A stretch of 64,000 nucleotides of DNA from Ceriagrion tenellum (lineage: Eukaryota > Arthropoda > Insecta > Odonata > Coenagrionidae), in assembly GCA_963169105.1 (NCBI GenBank), contig OY720636.1:76806123-76870122 (forward strand). Reading direction: 5' to 3'. Position numbers and translations under genes: made by a program. The notes beneath the pieces were generated by a model. It had not been told where the DNA came from, searched no databases, and saw only the letters and a program-made list of their open reading frames with translations. Below are positions 24,601 to 35,739 of the stretch, one piece after another. The first letter of the stretch is position 1. The number at the start of each line of letters is the position of its first letter.

Positions 24601-24954
24601 CGTGGAACGTAAAGTTGTCGGCCCGCGGCCCGGCTCAAATAATGCTCAGGGAGTATCTACGGCCATAGCGCGACTCTCATGCTAGAGGAAATCGTAGCAA
24701 GTGATTGATCGAAGGCCAGGGGAATGGAAAAAAGCGACTGAGAATAATGATATTTTAATGGGAACCTGAATCTTCATTTGTCGAGGAGTGTGTCAACAGT
24801 TACGTTTGCAGTCTATCCCAGACTTTTTCGAAAAATCCCCTCCCTTCTTTCCATAAACCTATATCCAAAACCCCCCAACAATCTTTCTAACCATAGACAA
24901 CGTGATCAAATCAGGATGATTATAAAACTGCACTTTAAAAATTCTTCTTCTTCT

Positions 24955-25177
24955 CAGGTCAACAATCCGTAGATTGGTTTGCAGCAGCCGTTTTCCGTCT
25001 CCATTCCGCCTGATCTTGAACCAGCCTCTTTAACTCCAAGTAGGAATGGCAGCCCATATCCTCTAAAATCTCTTCGACATATTTCTTTCTGGGTCTACCT
25101 CTCGCATTTCTACCCAGAACTGAGCCCTATATATCGGTTCCTAAATATCCCTCATGTCTTATTGCATGGCCTATCCA
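24955..25177 (-). mobile_element. RTE-like LINE, 3' part
   Basis: The minus strand encodes ...GRPRKKYVEEILEDMG then ELKRLVQDQAEWRRK, the typical C-terminal tail of EN-RT elements of the RTE-like group. It is continuous with 27281-29260 once the inserted transposon is removed. Confidence 0.75.
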
Positions 25178-27280
25178 GGGGTTGTATTCAGTAACTCGTA
25201 TCGCCGGTGATGAGCAACAACCGACGATGTCACATCACCCATCACCGCCTTTCCGATTCTGTAAGCCGACGAGGTTATGTTCTTCACCCTAAACGGGGTG
25301 ATACGGTATCACCAATTGGATAGCCGGTCCTATCCCATCACCACCCACTATGGCGTCGAAGCGTCAACATATTTATTAGATGATGGCAAATATGACATAA
25401 GTAAATAGCGATTTCTGCGTACATAAGGCTATTAAACAGTATGTATCTACCATATTTGTAATAATCCGACTAATGGAAAAACCTATATTAGTATTATTCG
25501 AACAGAGAAATCAATAATATTAGCCGAAGGGTGATGTATACGGCTGCATTTCCGCGCATTAATTAAAAAACCAAATTAATTAGCCTATGATGATATCTTG
25601 TGGTTAATGAAGCGTGTTAACAATTTGGAATTACAATAACTCCCATTTCGCGAGAAATAGTTCCAGTAAGAACTTTTTTCATACCTCTTGTGACATTTAG
25701 AAGTATGAAGTCACACATTCCACATGGGAATGAGACTTTGATACCGATGTTTTATGTAAAAAGCTACCTTAATGACGGGAGAATTAGATAAGTGAAGAGT
25801 CACAATGCAACTATTTTATTAAACGTTGGCGTATTTAACAACGGTTTTGATACTATATTCATTCTTTACTAAGTTCTCTCACTCTTAAACATTAACTGGC
25901 TGAAGTTCAATCATGTGAGGGAAGTAAAAAAAGAAATCAATATTATATTGGTATCGTAATATGCCATATGACCATATTTAAGCGAATATTCCCGGTAGTG
26001 TACTAGGGAATACTGTCTTCCATCGGCTACCATATGGTAACTTACTCATAATACACACTTAATTCCTTGCAGCATTAAAAATAAATTAAATAGTTAATAT
26101 ATAAATAATGTTAATTTACTTGCATTTACTATGTTGAGTTATTTCCACGAAGTCACGCCTGAGGTGTACGCAATGGAATGAGTGTACAATTCACGCTTTA
26201 AATTTCCTGCCACTCCCCACGTGAGCTGGAAATTCAGTTTTGTGCATTTCCTCAGTAATCAATATTCGTTCTTCCACCACAGCGTAAATGATAAATTAAC
26301 CCAAACCGTTAGTGTCCGAATGTGCGACGCGTGCAAGGGCCTGAATACGTATCTTCAATAATATGCATTATATTATACATTCAAATTGATTTCCTTTACT
26401 TCGTGAAGTGAGAAGAAAGATCCCACTATTTTGAATACTCAACGAAAATACAATATGAAGCAAAAAAGAGATTGTCGTTAAATTCTAACAAAAATATATG
26501 GAGTATGTCAGCATCATGGATTGCATTCAACGTAAGCAAGATTACTCATAACTTGTTAACGTGTCAATAGTTTCCGTGGGTATTTATGAAAACTTCATAA
26601 TACTATTGCTTTCTTAGCCCAAAAATAAACAATAGCCACTCATTCCAGCGTAAATGTAAAACATAACAGGTCGTCCTTATGATAGACCAAACGTCTCTTA
26701 AGTTGCGTTATTAAATACTTTGCTAATCCTTTCTCTGCACTGATGTAAATCAATTAGTTGTACTTGTGACTGCTCGTGAATCATCGATAATAGCACTGAA
26801 GAAATGGCGACAGAGAAAACAGAATACATCGTGAAACAACCAAGGAGAAAACATGAAAATAATGCATTCACGCAGTGATGTTTCTTTAGTATCCTCATTA
26901 TGCTCAAGCGAGGATAGGATTCCGGGTCGGTCACATCATGCAGCGTTTTTCTCACAGAACCGAAACTCAATTGTTACCTCCATTTCTACAGGTATTTTCA
27001 TGAATTTGGTCCACTTTACCCAATCTTCAATTTCACGAACACCTACCCGCCTCAGTCTTAGTCGGAAAATTTGTTCACATTAGATTGTCATTTATTTTGG
27101 GAGTGTACCACCATTGGCTACCGGGATTTATCGGGAGTCGTCTCACGATATTTTCATACATATCACCACCACTTTGCCATCACTGGGTAGTGACACTTCA
27201 CCCGCCGGTTACAGAATCGCAAAAGGGGGTGAAGTTCATCACTGGTGATAGACATCACCCGTGTTACAGAATACGACCCC
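25178..27280. mobile_element. 2.1-kb DNA transposon nested in the LINE
   Basis: The ends are ggggttgtattcagtaac and gttacagaatacgacccc, which are inverted repeats, with more inverted similarity inside (cgccggtgatg / catcactggtg; gattctgtaa / gttacagaatc). Removing it rejoins the LINE frame across RDT-W-IGHA. No transposase is visible, so it is non-autonomous. The tattctgtaac-like ends recall some PIF/Harbinger families, but no TWA duplication was found and the superfamily is unassigned. Confidence 0.72.
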
Positions 27281-29260
27281 AGGTGTCTCGTCTCTTTCTT
27301 ATGGTGTTCCTCATACATAGCACCTCATCAGCTCTCCGTAGTACCGCTTCATTAGTCATCATCTCCATTCAAGATATTTAGAGGATTGTCCGGTAGCACC
27401 ACATCTCAAAGGACTCTAATTCTCTTTCTTTCATTCATACCAAGTGTCCATGACTCACTTCCATGAAGAAAGACACTCCACCCAAATGTCTTGAGTAGGA
27501 ATTTTCTTGTGCGCAAATTAATGTCGCTGTGAGTGAAGAGCCTTTTTTTTAAAGCTGCCTTGACCGGATTAACTCTGCTGATGAGATCTTTGGCACTCCC
27601 TCCGTCTGATGTGACTTTGCATCCAAGGTACTGGAACTCCTGTACTGTATCCAGTCTTGGACCATTTACCATGACTTCGGCTTCAGTTCCCATTCTGCTC
27701 ATGACAAGGTTCCTTGTCATATCTCCGTTGATGTTCATATTGTATCTATTATTTACTGCCTACAACTCTCTCAACATGATCGTTAAGCATTCTTCACTTT
27801 GAAATAATACCGCTACATCATCTGCAAACCGTAACTTATCATTCTGTCTGCCTTGATCACTTCATTCACCATTTTCTCCCTACCTTTCTCGTGCTCCATC
27901 CATAGCTCATTGCATGTATGCATTAAACAGCAGCGGAGACTGAAAACAGCCTTGCCTCACTCCGTCTTATCTTAGCTTCTCTCTGGTGCGCACCGCTTCT
28001 TTTAAAAGCTAACTCCTCTTTGTATCAATGCCATATTATACTACGGTCTAGGTACTTTATTCCTTACTCCATCAGAATATGAAATAGCTCCTGCTATGTC
28101 GCGCGTTCAAAAGCTTTCCCAAAACCTATGAAGGCAATAAAGGTCTTCTGGTTCTTTTGAGCTCTCTTTTCCATGATTAATCTTTATGTCAAGATCGCCT
28201 CTCGAGTGTTCCTTCCCTTCCAGAAGACGAATTGGTCTTCAGTGATCATGTCCTCAATCATTCTTCTATTCATTTCTGTATTATTTTTGTTAACATTTTA
28301 AAGACGTGGGATACGACACTAAGTGTGCAATACTGTCGACAACATTTTGCTGTAGTTTTTTGGGTATTGGTACGATGACATACTTTTTAAATTCTTCAGG
28401 TAGCTTCCTTGTATCATAATTGGTACTCACCAACAAGTATAAATGTTTTTCATCTCATCCTCAGATTATTGAATAAGTTCTGTAGGAAGTTTTTTAATGC
28501 CAGAGATCTTCTTTAGTTTAATGAATTTATTTGTGTTTTCAAATTCCTCACGCATAATTCTGTCGCCAATTTAACGATGGTTTATAATGGCTTCGTCTTC
28601 AATAGTGACATTTTCTACTGCCTCTTCGTCTTCCCCAAACAGTTTTTCCAAATATTTCTATCTCTTGCTTTCCTATTTATTGCATTCTTTAGTATTTTAT
28701 ACTCTTCCCTACCCTCTTCAGTCGTGTCAATTTTTAATTTCCATCTTTGCTCAATCAATGCTACCAATTCATCAGTCTCCCTCTTATTACGCTTTATAAC
28801 TTTTTGTTTTCTAAGGATCTTCTCTGCAGCCTTACACATATCCGTTTTGATGTTGCTCCACTTTTTTTCAACAATCATATCTTCCACAATACCAAAATAT
28901 TGAATGTTTTCAATTTTTAGTTTTTCTAAGTTTCATTTAACGGATTTCTCATTTCGTGCTCATTTCTTTTACTAAGCCCATGAGGGTCTACCAATTCACC
29001 ATCGGTTCCCTCCCATACGACAATATTTCAACCACCCATTACACACAGGTTAACATCACCTTTGAAGCCTTTCATGGAGTTAGGCAGTTCCTCATGTATT
29101 CCTTCTAACTGTTCTTCTTCCTGACATGATGTGGGCATATATGTTTCTATTAACACAGTCTCCGTAGGGTTAGTGTCTTTTTGACTAGAATCGTTCTACC
29201 ACTTTATTGTAATTATCACCAGCCAATCAGGTGGTCATTACAACATTTAAACCATGATAG
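27281..29260 (-). mobile_element. RTE-like LINE relic, RT and endonuclease parts
   Basis: Degenerate minus-strand coding: GSESWTLGMNERKRI (27420-27480), an RT tract similar to LPEEFKKYVIVPIPKK (about 28340-28410), a linker ORF RWKLKIDTTEEGREEYKILK (28615-28887) and endonuclease-like ETYMPTSCQEEEQLEG (about 29090-29160). Many stops and frameshifts make it inactive. About 2 kb of this is deleted in copy 1. Confidence 0.75.
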
Positions 29261-29659
29261 ATCATATATAGTGTAATTTATGGAGTTAACTTTCCCGCAG
29301 CGTGAAGGATTTTCACATAGTATAGCCAGAGACTGCTCCCCAAGACTGCCCCCATGGAAAGGATTTCAAACTGAATTGATTGAAAAAAAAATCGAAGAAG
29401 CTGAAGACGAAGCAGCGATATGACGTTGATGAGATTTAAAAGGATGAGGAAGAAGTTTTGGACTCTTAAATGGAAAAGCGATGGTTCACCGTCTAGGAAT
29501 TAATTTCCATCACATATGTTTTCCGTTCTCGGCGATAATATCTCCATCGAATGTGATGAGGAGGCCGTCGGCGAAAATACCATTGGAACAGGGTGTAGCC
29601 GGGGAGACATGTGATGTTTTACAGTTTGACACTCACATGAGGAGTCAGTATGGCACGGG

Positions 29660-29771
29660 GTTCAGTGGTCATGTAGTTAATTGGCATTTAAAGATTTGCA
29701 GAAATAGTAGCTCTGCAAATTCACTAGTTGTATTCACTGTTGTATTCACTAGTTCTACTGTTACACCTATG
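29660..29771 (+). repeat. 112-bp duplicated segment, inserted copy
   Basis: From gttcagtggtcatgtag to gttacacctatg it is nearly identical to 30681-30792. Copy 1 of the large duplication has this segment only at the position equivalent to the second site (about 12300), so this copy is the insertion. Confidence 0.85.
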
Positions 29772-30680
29772 CCTGAGGAGTCAAATAAGAATTGGAGCTT
29801 GTGGTTAGAGTTCTGAGTTGTCGAGGAATAACATGCAGAAGACATGGAACTGTAAAGACCAACAATAGGTTGTAGTATCTTATTATCAATGCTTCTCGAG
29901 TTTGGGAAAATTGCCGTTTTGGATGATTATGTGATGATGAGAGGCGAGAAGGTGCAATGAGGGATTCAAAATCAAACAAATGTTATATTTCAACTAAATG
30001 GACTCCTTGTTTCAAAATTATTTTAATTCATAGCAATAAAGTACCTCTTAAAAGAGGTCATTTGTACGATGAAGTTGTTTAACTGGTGTTATAATATCTG
30101 GCCTTTAGAAACACACTTTTATCGAGGCGAAGGGGAACATTAAAGTTTCAACAAATAAATGCTTATGCAGAAGTTTCACTTCATCTTTAGATATAACAAA
30201 TTTGAAGGAAACTTGAAGGTAATTAAGATTTCTTTGTGTTCATTCGTGTTCAATATGCTCGATGGTAAACTATTTTCCATATTTTAAAGTTTTTTTGGGA
30301 AAATCAATTTCAGTCTGTTACCAGATGTACTTGTTACAAATTGTAATTAATGCAGACTCTTATGGATGTAATAAATATGACACATTTACGTATACCCACC
30401 CTTTTCTCCTTACTCTGGAACCTAAAACTTTTATCAAAATGGTGTGTGAGGAAGAGAATCGCATGGAGGAATGTATTTTTCTCATTAGTCGAGAAATAAT
30501 TTTACTCTTTATTATGTAACGATGTAACTGATCCGAAGAGGTGTATAACAGGAATCATATTCGTTGTGCAACAATGGCTCACCCTCTTTTATTCTTATTT
30601 ACTTGGCCATTTACTTTGTGAAGAAAGAGTAAACAATTGAGGAGTGTTCTTTTCTGTGCCCAAATAGCTTTACCAGTGGC

Positions 30681-30792
30681 GTTCAGTGGTCATGTAGTTA
30701 ATTGGCATTTAAAGATTTGCAGAAATAGTAGCTCTGCAAATTCACTAGTTGTATTCACTGTTGTATTCACTAGTTCTACTGTTACACCTATG
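30681..30792 (+). repeat. 112-bp duplicated segment, donor copy
   Basis: Partner of 29660-29771. It occupies the position conserved in copy 1. Confidence 0.85.
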
Positions 30793-32067
30793 TGTAATTT
30801 TCATGTGTGAGAGTTTATGTGAAGTGAAGAGGCTCGAATGAACACAAAAGTGTATGACCTCATGATAAAAGCAGAAAATAAATACTTACTCGGTGGGTGA
30901 GCTAAATGAAACGAAAGGTTCGCTAGTAACCTTTTGGCGCCTACGCGTGGGAAAATTGAAATATTAAAAGTCGTAGCAAAATTTAATTGTTACAATATCC
31001 AGGTATCATCCTCCGCGGTACATAGATATTATTCCCTTCATGTTTGACCGTTATTCGTTTCTAATGTGAATGGCTGGCCTATCTTCCCTCTAAATTCTCT
31101 ATGGATTCATTTTCTCTGTCCAAGGAGTCATCATATTCACATTATCTCCTTTATTATTCTTGGAATTAATGGTTCCGCTATTTGAGTGTAAGGCTCATAT
31201 CAATTTTATTCATTCTTCTATGATAGCGAGTTTCCTGTATACTTCTCAAAAGTAACGTTCTGTTCGCGTCACCATGGTCAAGTAGTGAATGTTTAAGCTC
31301 TATCTATGACTTATTTACTCTTCCTCAATTTAATTTAGTTGCCACGAAGTTTTGTCTCACAACATATTACTATTAAAAATGGTGGTTCTCAGTATTAGTA
31401 GAGACTCGTGCAGTTGCAGTCGAAGCTCCTTAATGGCGCCCGTAGAATTCTTAAATCTATCGAATGAATAGGGATTTCTCGTTTTATTAGCTTTCGTCTA
31501 TCCACAGGAGTAGTGTGGCGATAAATTTATGTTCACTGGACGCTTTCTTGCCACCAGATCCCAGATTCTGACGACATATTGAAGATCTTATGAGAGAGAT
31601 TTTTCATTTTCATTATTTGCAAACACGGAAAAAACCTAGTAAAACTGTTTAACGTCCTAAACGTAAAACATGGAAATTCACGATAAAGTATATAATTATA
31701 ATAATTGTTCTTTAAAAGATATGTGACGTAAGAGTGCAGATTATGCACATGTAAAAATATAGAACGTTATAGAACATTAAATAAAATATACTTCGGGGTT
31801 AGCCATGGAAAAAAATACGTTGAGGAATAGGAACTAAAAAAAACTTTCAAGCATATATTAAGGAGAAGAAAATGTAAACAGCATTGATGACATTTATTCG
31901 CATTTTAAGAACACTATAACATTTTATATGGAGACAGCAAAAAGCAAGTTCACAAAATGTAAATGTTCAAAATGGTTTTTATAATATTCATATAGTACAG
32001 ACATTAATTTAGGATGATTAAAAATAGAGACAAATTTCACGTGTAAGCGGAAATGAAATTTATAATG
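30793..32067. other. AT-rich DNA, no gene recognised
   Basis: No ORF or splice pattern with coding character was seen. Confidence 0.4.
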
Positions 32068-32200
32068 AAATGATGAATTATTTAGTTTTCCACGAAAGAT
32101 TTAATACGTGCGACATCATTTGATGATATCACACAGCGATGAAACTCGGTTCATAAGAATGTAATAAATCTTTTGTGGAAAACTACGCAATTCATCATTT
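32068..32200. mobile_element. Hairpin element with about 34-bp inverted ends
   Basis: Left end aaatgatgaattatttagtt, right end reading inward aaatgatgaattgcgtagtt; both continue as ttccac-aaagattt. The centre contains gatgatatcacacagcgatgaaact, homologous to the hammerhead-like motif at 4625-4695. Confidence 0.65.
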
Positions 32201-33022
32201 AATTATGAAGGTATTCCACCAAGTTATTGCCAATACCATTTTTTCTATGAAATTTGTAAGTTACACCATGGAAAACAACAAATTTGAGGCAAAGAATCCA
32301 GAAAAATTTCATTGGTTTACCTTCAAAAGGAATGTACTAAAGCGGTATGTATTACACATCTATTTTCGTTTCGTCCTTCCAATCATCCGCTTGATAAGTT
32401 GAATCTATTTTACTTTTTTCCTTTCAAACACGCGCATGATAAGTTGATACAATTTTCTCGACTAAACGAATTTCCTCACACAACACTTTATCTCGAGCCA
32501 AACCACCACACTCTTCAAGATGATAGCGATAGCAGAAAGATAAGAGGGCACGTTAGGAACGATTTCTTCGGCATTCGTCCGCAGAGTTTGGACACCATTG
32601 AGAAGCTGAAAACACACTCGTCTGACTAGAGCCTCCCTGGGACATCTTGTCGGCGGAATTCGTAGCAGGTAAGAGTATTGTAGATTATTCAACAAGACTA
32701 TTCTCGTTGAATAATTTTAGATCATCATTTTGCAATACCGATGAATATCAACCGAAACCAGAGGCGGGCCAGTATTACTAACATATTAATGGTTAGTTGG
32801 AGTTTGAAACTTACCGACATATTTACGTAAAAAGTTGTTCAAAGCACAAATACGAATCAACCTCCTGTGCTAAAAAAGTAGCATAAAATTCTCCTTTATG
32901 GCCATATTTTTTCAATAACCTAAAAATTCTGGAGGATGATCCCTTGAGGAATAGTGCTTGTACTAACTTGGTAGAAATTGTTAATCTGCAACTTCAGAAG
33001 AGAAAGAACCTTTGCGCAATAA
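32201..33022. other. AT-rich DNA, no gene recognised
   Basis: An open frame at 32175-32402 has no recognisable domain and overlaps the hairpin element. I see nothing else. Confidence 0.35.
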
Positions 33023-33213
33023 GGAATGTCTCTCGGGTATTCACCCAGGTAATTGGCTTCAATTGGATTAATTAGGACCGACGTTTTAAGTACGACTTGT
33101 AGCACTTGTGGGAAGTACTTTATAGCCCTGAGGATGAAGTAAAAGTCTTACTTTGAAACGTCGGCCCCAATGAAGCCTATTACCAGGGTGAATAACCGAG
33201 AGACATTCCTAAA
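33023..33213. mobile_element. Palindromic Penelope-like fragment with hammerhead-like fold
   Basis: The arms (aggaatgtctctcgg... and its inverse ending gagagacattcct) are near-perfect inverted repeats of about 55 bases. Between them, CCGACGTTT, then AAGTAC...GTACTT, then CTGAGGA, the hairpin AAGTAA-AAGTC-TTACTT, then GAAACGTCGG, follow the stem III / stem I / CUGANGA / stem II / GAAA / stem III order of a hammerhead ribozyme. Catalysis is not implied. Confidence 0.55.
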
Positions 33214-34260
33214 TAAAATTCACCAGGAAAGTTTTAGATCTTTTATAACCTTCGCACACCTTCACATTGTATTGACAGCTGACCATGGTTTCTGTACGTT
33301 GTGCCATCACCCTGATGCTTGCATTACGTACTGAAGACATGGCAGGCTGTCAATTGTGTGTTAAATAGTCCAAGTGTTCTTTCTTTTCTCAATATGAGGA
33401 CCACATGGACATCCCCTGGCAATGCCACTGGCCCATTGTGGGAGAGACTTTAACGGGATGCAATAACTTATTATGGGCTCTCATTCCTTCTCACATTCGC
33501 TAGGGTGGGATTAATCACCAGGAAAGCTTATCATGTAGTAATTAAGTTGGCTCTGTCCTCAGGGTAACCTATTCAAGATTTTCTGAAAACTTGAGCCTAG
33601 CATATTTGAAGTGCGTTTTATAAACTGAGATGAAAGTGAGATAGGGTTTCCGAGCTAGTTTCATCGCAATTCAGCATTGAATGCGGAGATTTTAACATGG
33701 GCTCTTATGGAGATTTCTTAGATTAAAGCATATGAAGGTCAGTTTGAACTAGAGCGTATATTCAAATTTTAAGATAAAACTATTGATAAAAAGCAACTAA
33801 GTCCTGGAAAATAAAATAAAATATAGACATCTTACCACTTATTTTTTAAGTTAATTACAAATTACCGTCGTAACTAAAGCCAAAATGCGTAGTTCAATTG
33901 CAAATAGCACTGCAATCCGTTCCTACGGCCGTACAAATATGTTCTGTAAAATATATTCGTGGAATAATCTGCTTATAGTGTGCCAAATTTTGGTTGTCAA
34001 CAGGTCGTTTAATCAATGATAGATGTAACTTTTTTTAATTAGATATTAAAAAATGTGTAACTAAGTACTTGTCTTGACTCACATTGTCAAGCCAGGGCCA
34101 ATTAAGCACTGCCAGCGGTGGCGAGTGTAACTCCAAATTCAAACTCGCTAATCGGCTGACCACCGGAATCCACTCACTCCCAGATTCTTACGACGTCCCA
34201 ACATTTCACGGAAACTGAAATAACAATAAATCAGATTAGATCATTGGAACAAAATTGGGG
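33214..34260. other. No gene recognised
   Basis: AT-rich sequence with no supported exon. Confidence 0.35.
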
Positions 34261-34590
34261 AAATTGACTGCGCAACAAACAGGTTTAAAATTGTATATTT
34301 CAAACAAACAGTACAGAAAGAAGTGTACAAAAGAGTATATGAGGAAAGGACCATGAGGAACACCATACAGAAAAGAAGAACAAGATGGATTGGACACACC
34401 CTGAGAGACAATGGGTTTGTGAAGGACGTAATTGAAGGCAAAATAGAGGGAAAAGTCCCCAGAGGAAGACCCAGGAATAAGTTCATGGACTAAATAAGAG
34501 GAAAGTACATAGGAAGAGATTCCAGAAGATAAAGGAACTAGCATTAGATAGGGAAGGATGGAGGACTGCAGTCAACCAATCCTAGGATTG
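34261..34590 (+). mobile_element. RTE-like LINE 3' end fragment
   Basis: The plus strand encodes RRTRWIGHTLRDNGFVKDVI, EGKIEGKVPRGRPRNKFMD, then a stop and frameshift, and LALDREGWRTAVNQS. This is the conserved C-terminal tail of this LINE group. It ends in gtcaaccaatcctaggattg, a tail also seen near 57510. Confidence 0.8.
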
Positions 34591-35731
34591 AACGATCAAT
34601 GAATGAACAGACAGAATAGCTGTGGTTGGGACTTTATTATTAGACCTGTCGCTAGGTGGTGTTCCAGATAAGTTGATTTACCTCCTATTTTTTTCCTAAT
34701 ATGCTTCATTTTTATAATAGTAGATCTTGCACAATATCGTATAGAAGACCACCATGGCCCTTCCTTGTACACAATCTACTTCTAAGCCATCCATTTAATA
34801 AAATGAACCGTCAAGACCCTTTTTCCACTCTTCTCTCATTACCAGACCATCACCAACATCTTCCAAAAAGGTCCCCCACTCAGCTCAAAACGCCCACCGA
34901 ACCTCTTCTAAACCCTGGAAACCACCAAAATCCCTATCCCTACTTACTTTTTTAATCGGTCTCATTAATACTAGGATTGGAACAAATCGCCAGATACCTT
35001 ATATCGGTCTTATTACAACTCCCCACAGCACCCGTAAGAAAGGGCACTGTTCCTCCTGTTTTGGTCCTTTCACAGAATATTTACTTCAGTGCTGCAAATG
35101 GAGCTGAATTCAATATGTTTAACATTTTACCTTGAAGGGGGAGTTATTGTACTCGACGTGAAAATGGAATACGACTACGAGATTTGTCAATAAAAATAGA
35201 AATAAGTAAGATCTTTGTAATCTAACCGGTTGTAGGATCAAACAACCAACCACTGACAAGCGGATGGTTCGAATTGTTGAGTAGAATACCGGAGAAGGAT
35301 AGTTCATTTTGGATGGTCAGTTCAACAAATGCCCGGACAGCTCCAGTGACAACGCAGGCTCGAAGGCATCGAATGCGATATAATTTCCTAATCGTGTTTC
35401 GAATTCAGGCACTGTTTTGTGTTTTATAAAACCGCGAAGGTTAGAAGTAAATTGAAGCGACAGAATCGTCCTCCATTCGGGGCATAAGTCCCTTTTTGAT
35501 CAATACGCTCTGGCGCGAGCTTTTAATGATCATTTGTGAATATTGGGTTTAGTAATCGCGAAGTCTTCAACCGCATTTAACCAGATTTAGCCGAAGTTTC
35601 CTAAAATATTGCCGTTTATCGCCGGCTTTCCTGTGTTTTGCTTTGATCTAAGCAGTAGATCCTTCCCATCAACCCCCATTTATACCACCCGTTTTCCTGA
35701 ATCCTCCGCTTCGGGCGCTATCATCGCCTGC
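34591..35731. other. No gene recognised
   Basis: Short Pro/Ser-rich frames only; nothing identifiable. Confidence 0.35.
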
Positions 35732-35739
35732 ATGTACAC

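Larger units (their letters stand above)
22721..30738 (+). repeat. Segmental duplication, copy 2
   Basis: Same-orientation match to 6993-12356. It keeps sequence that copy 1 has lost: most of an RTE-like LINE and the left half of the transposon inside it. Copy 2 is therefore closer to the ancestral arrangement in the flank, while copy 1 keeps the intact coding sequence. Confidence 0.85.
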
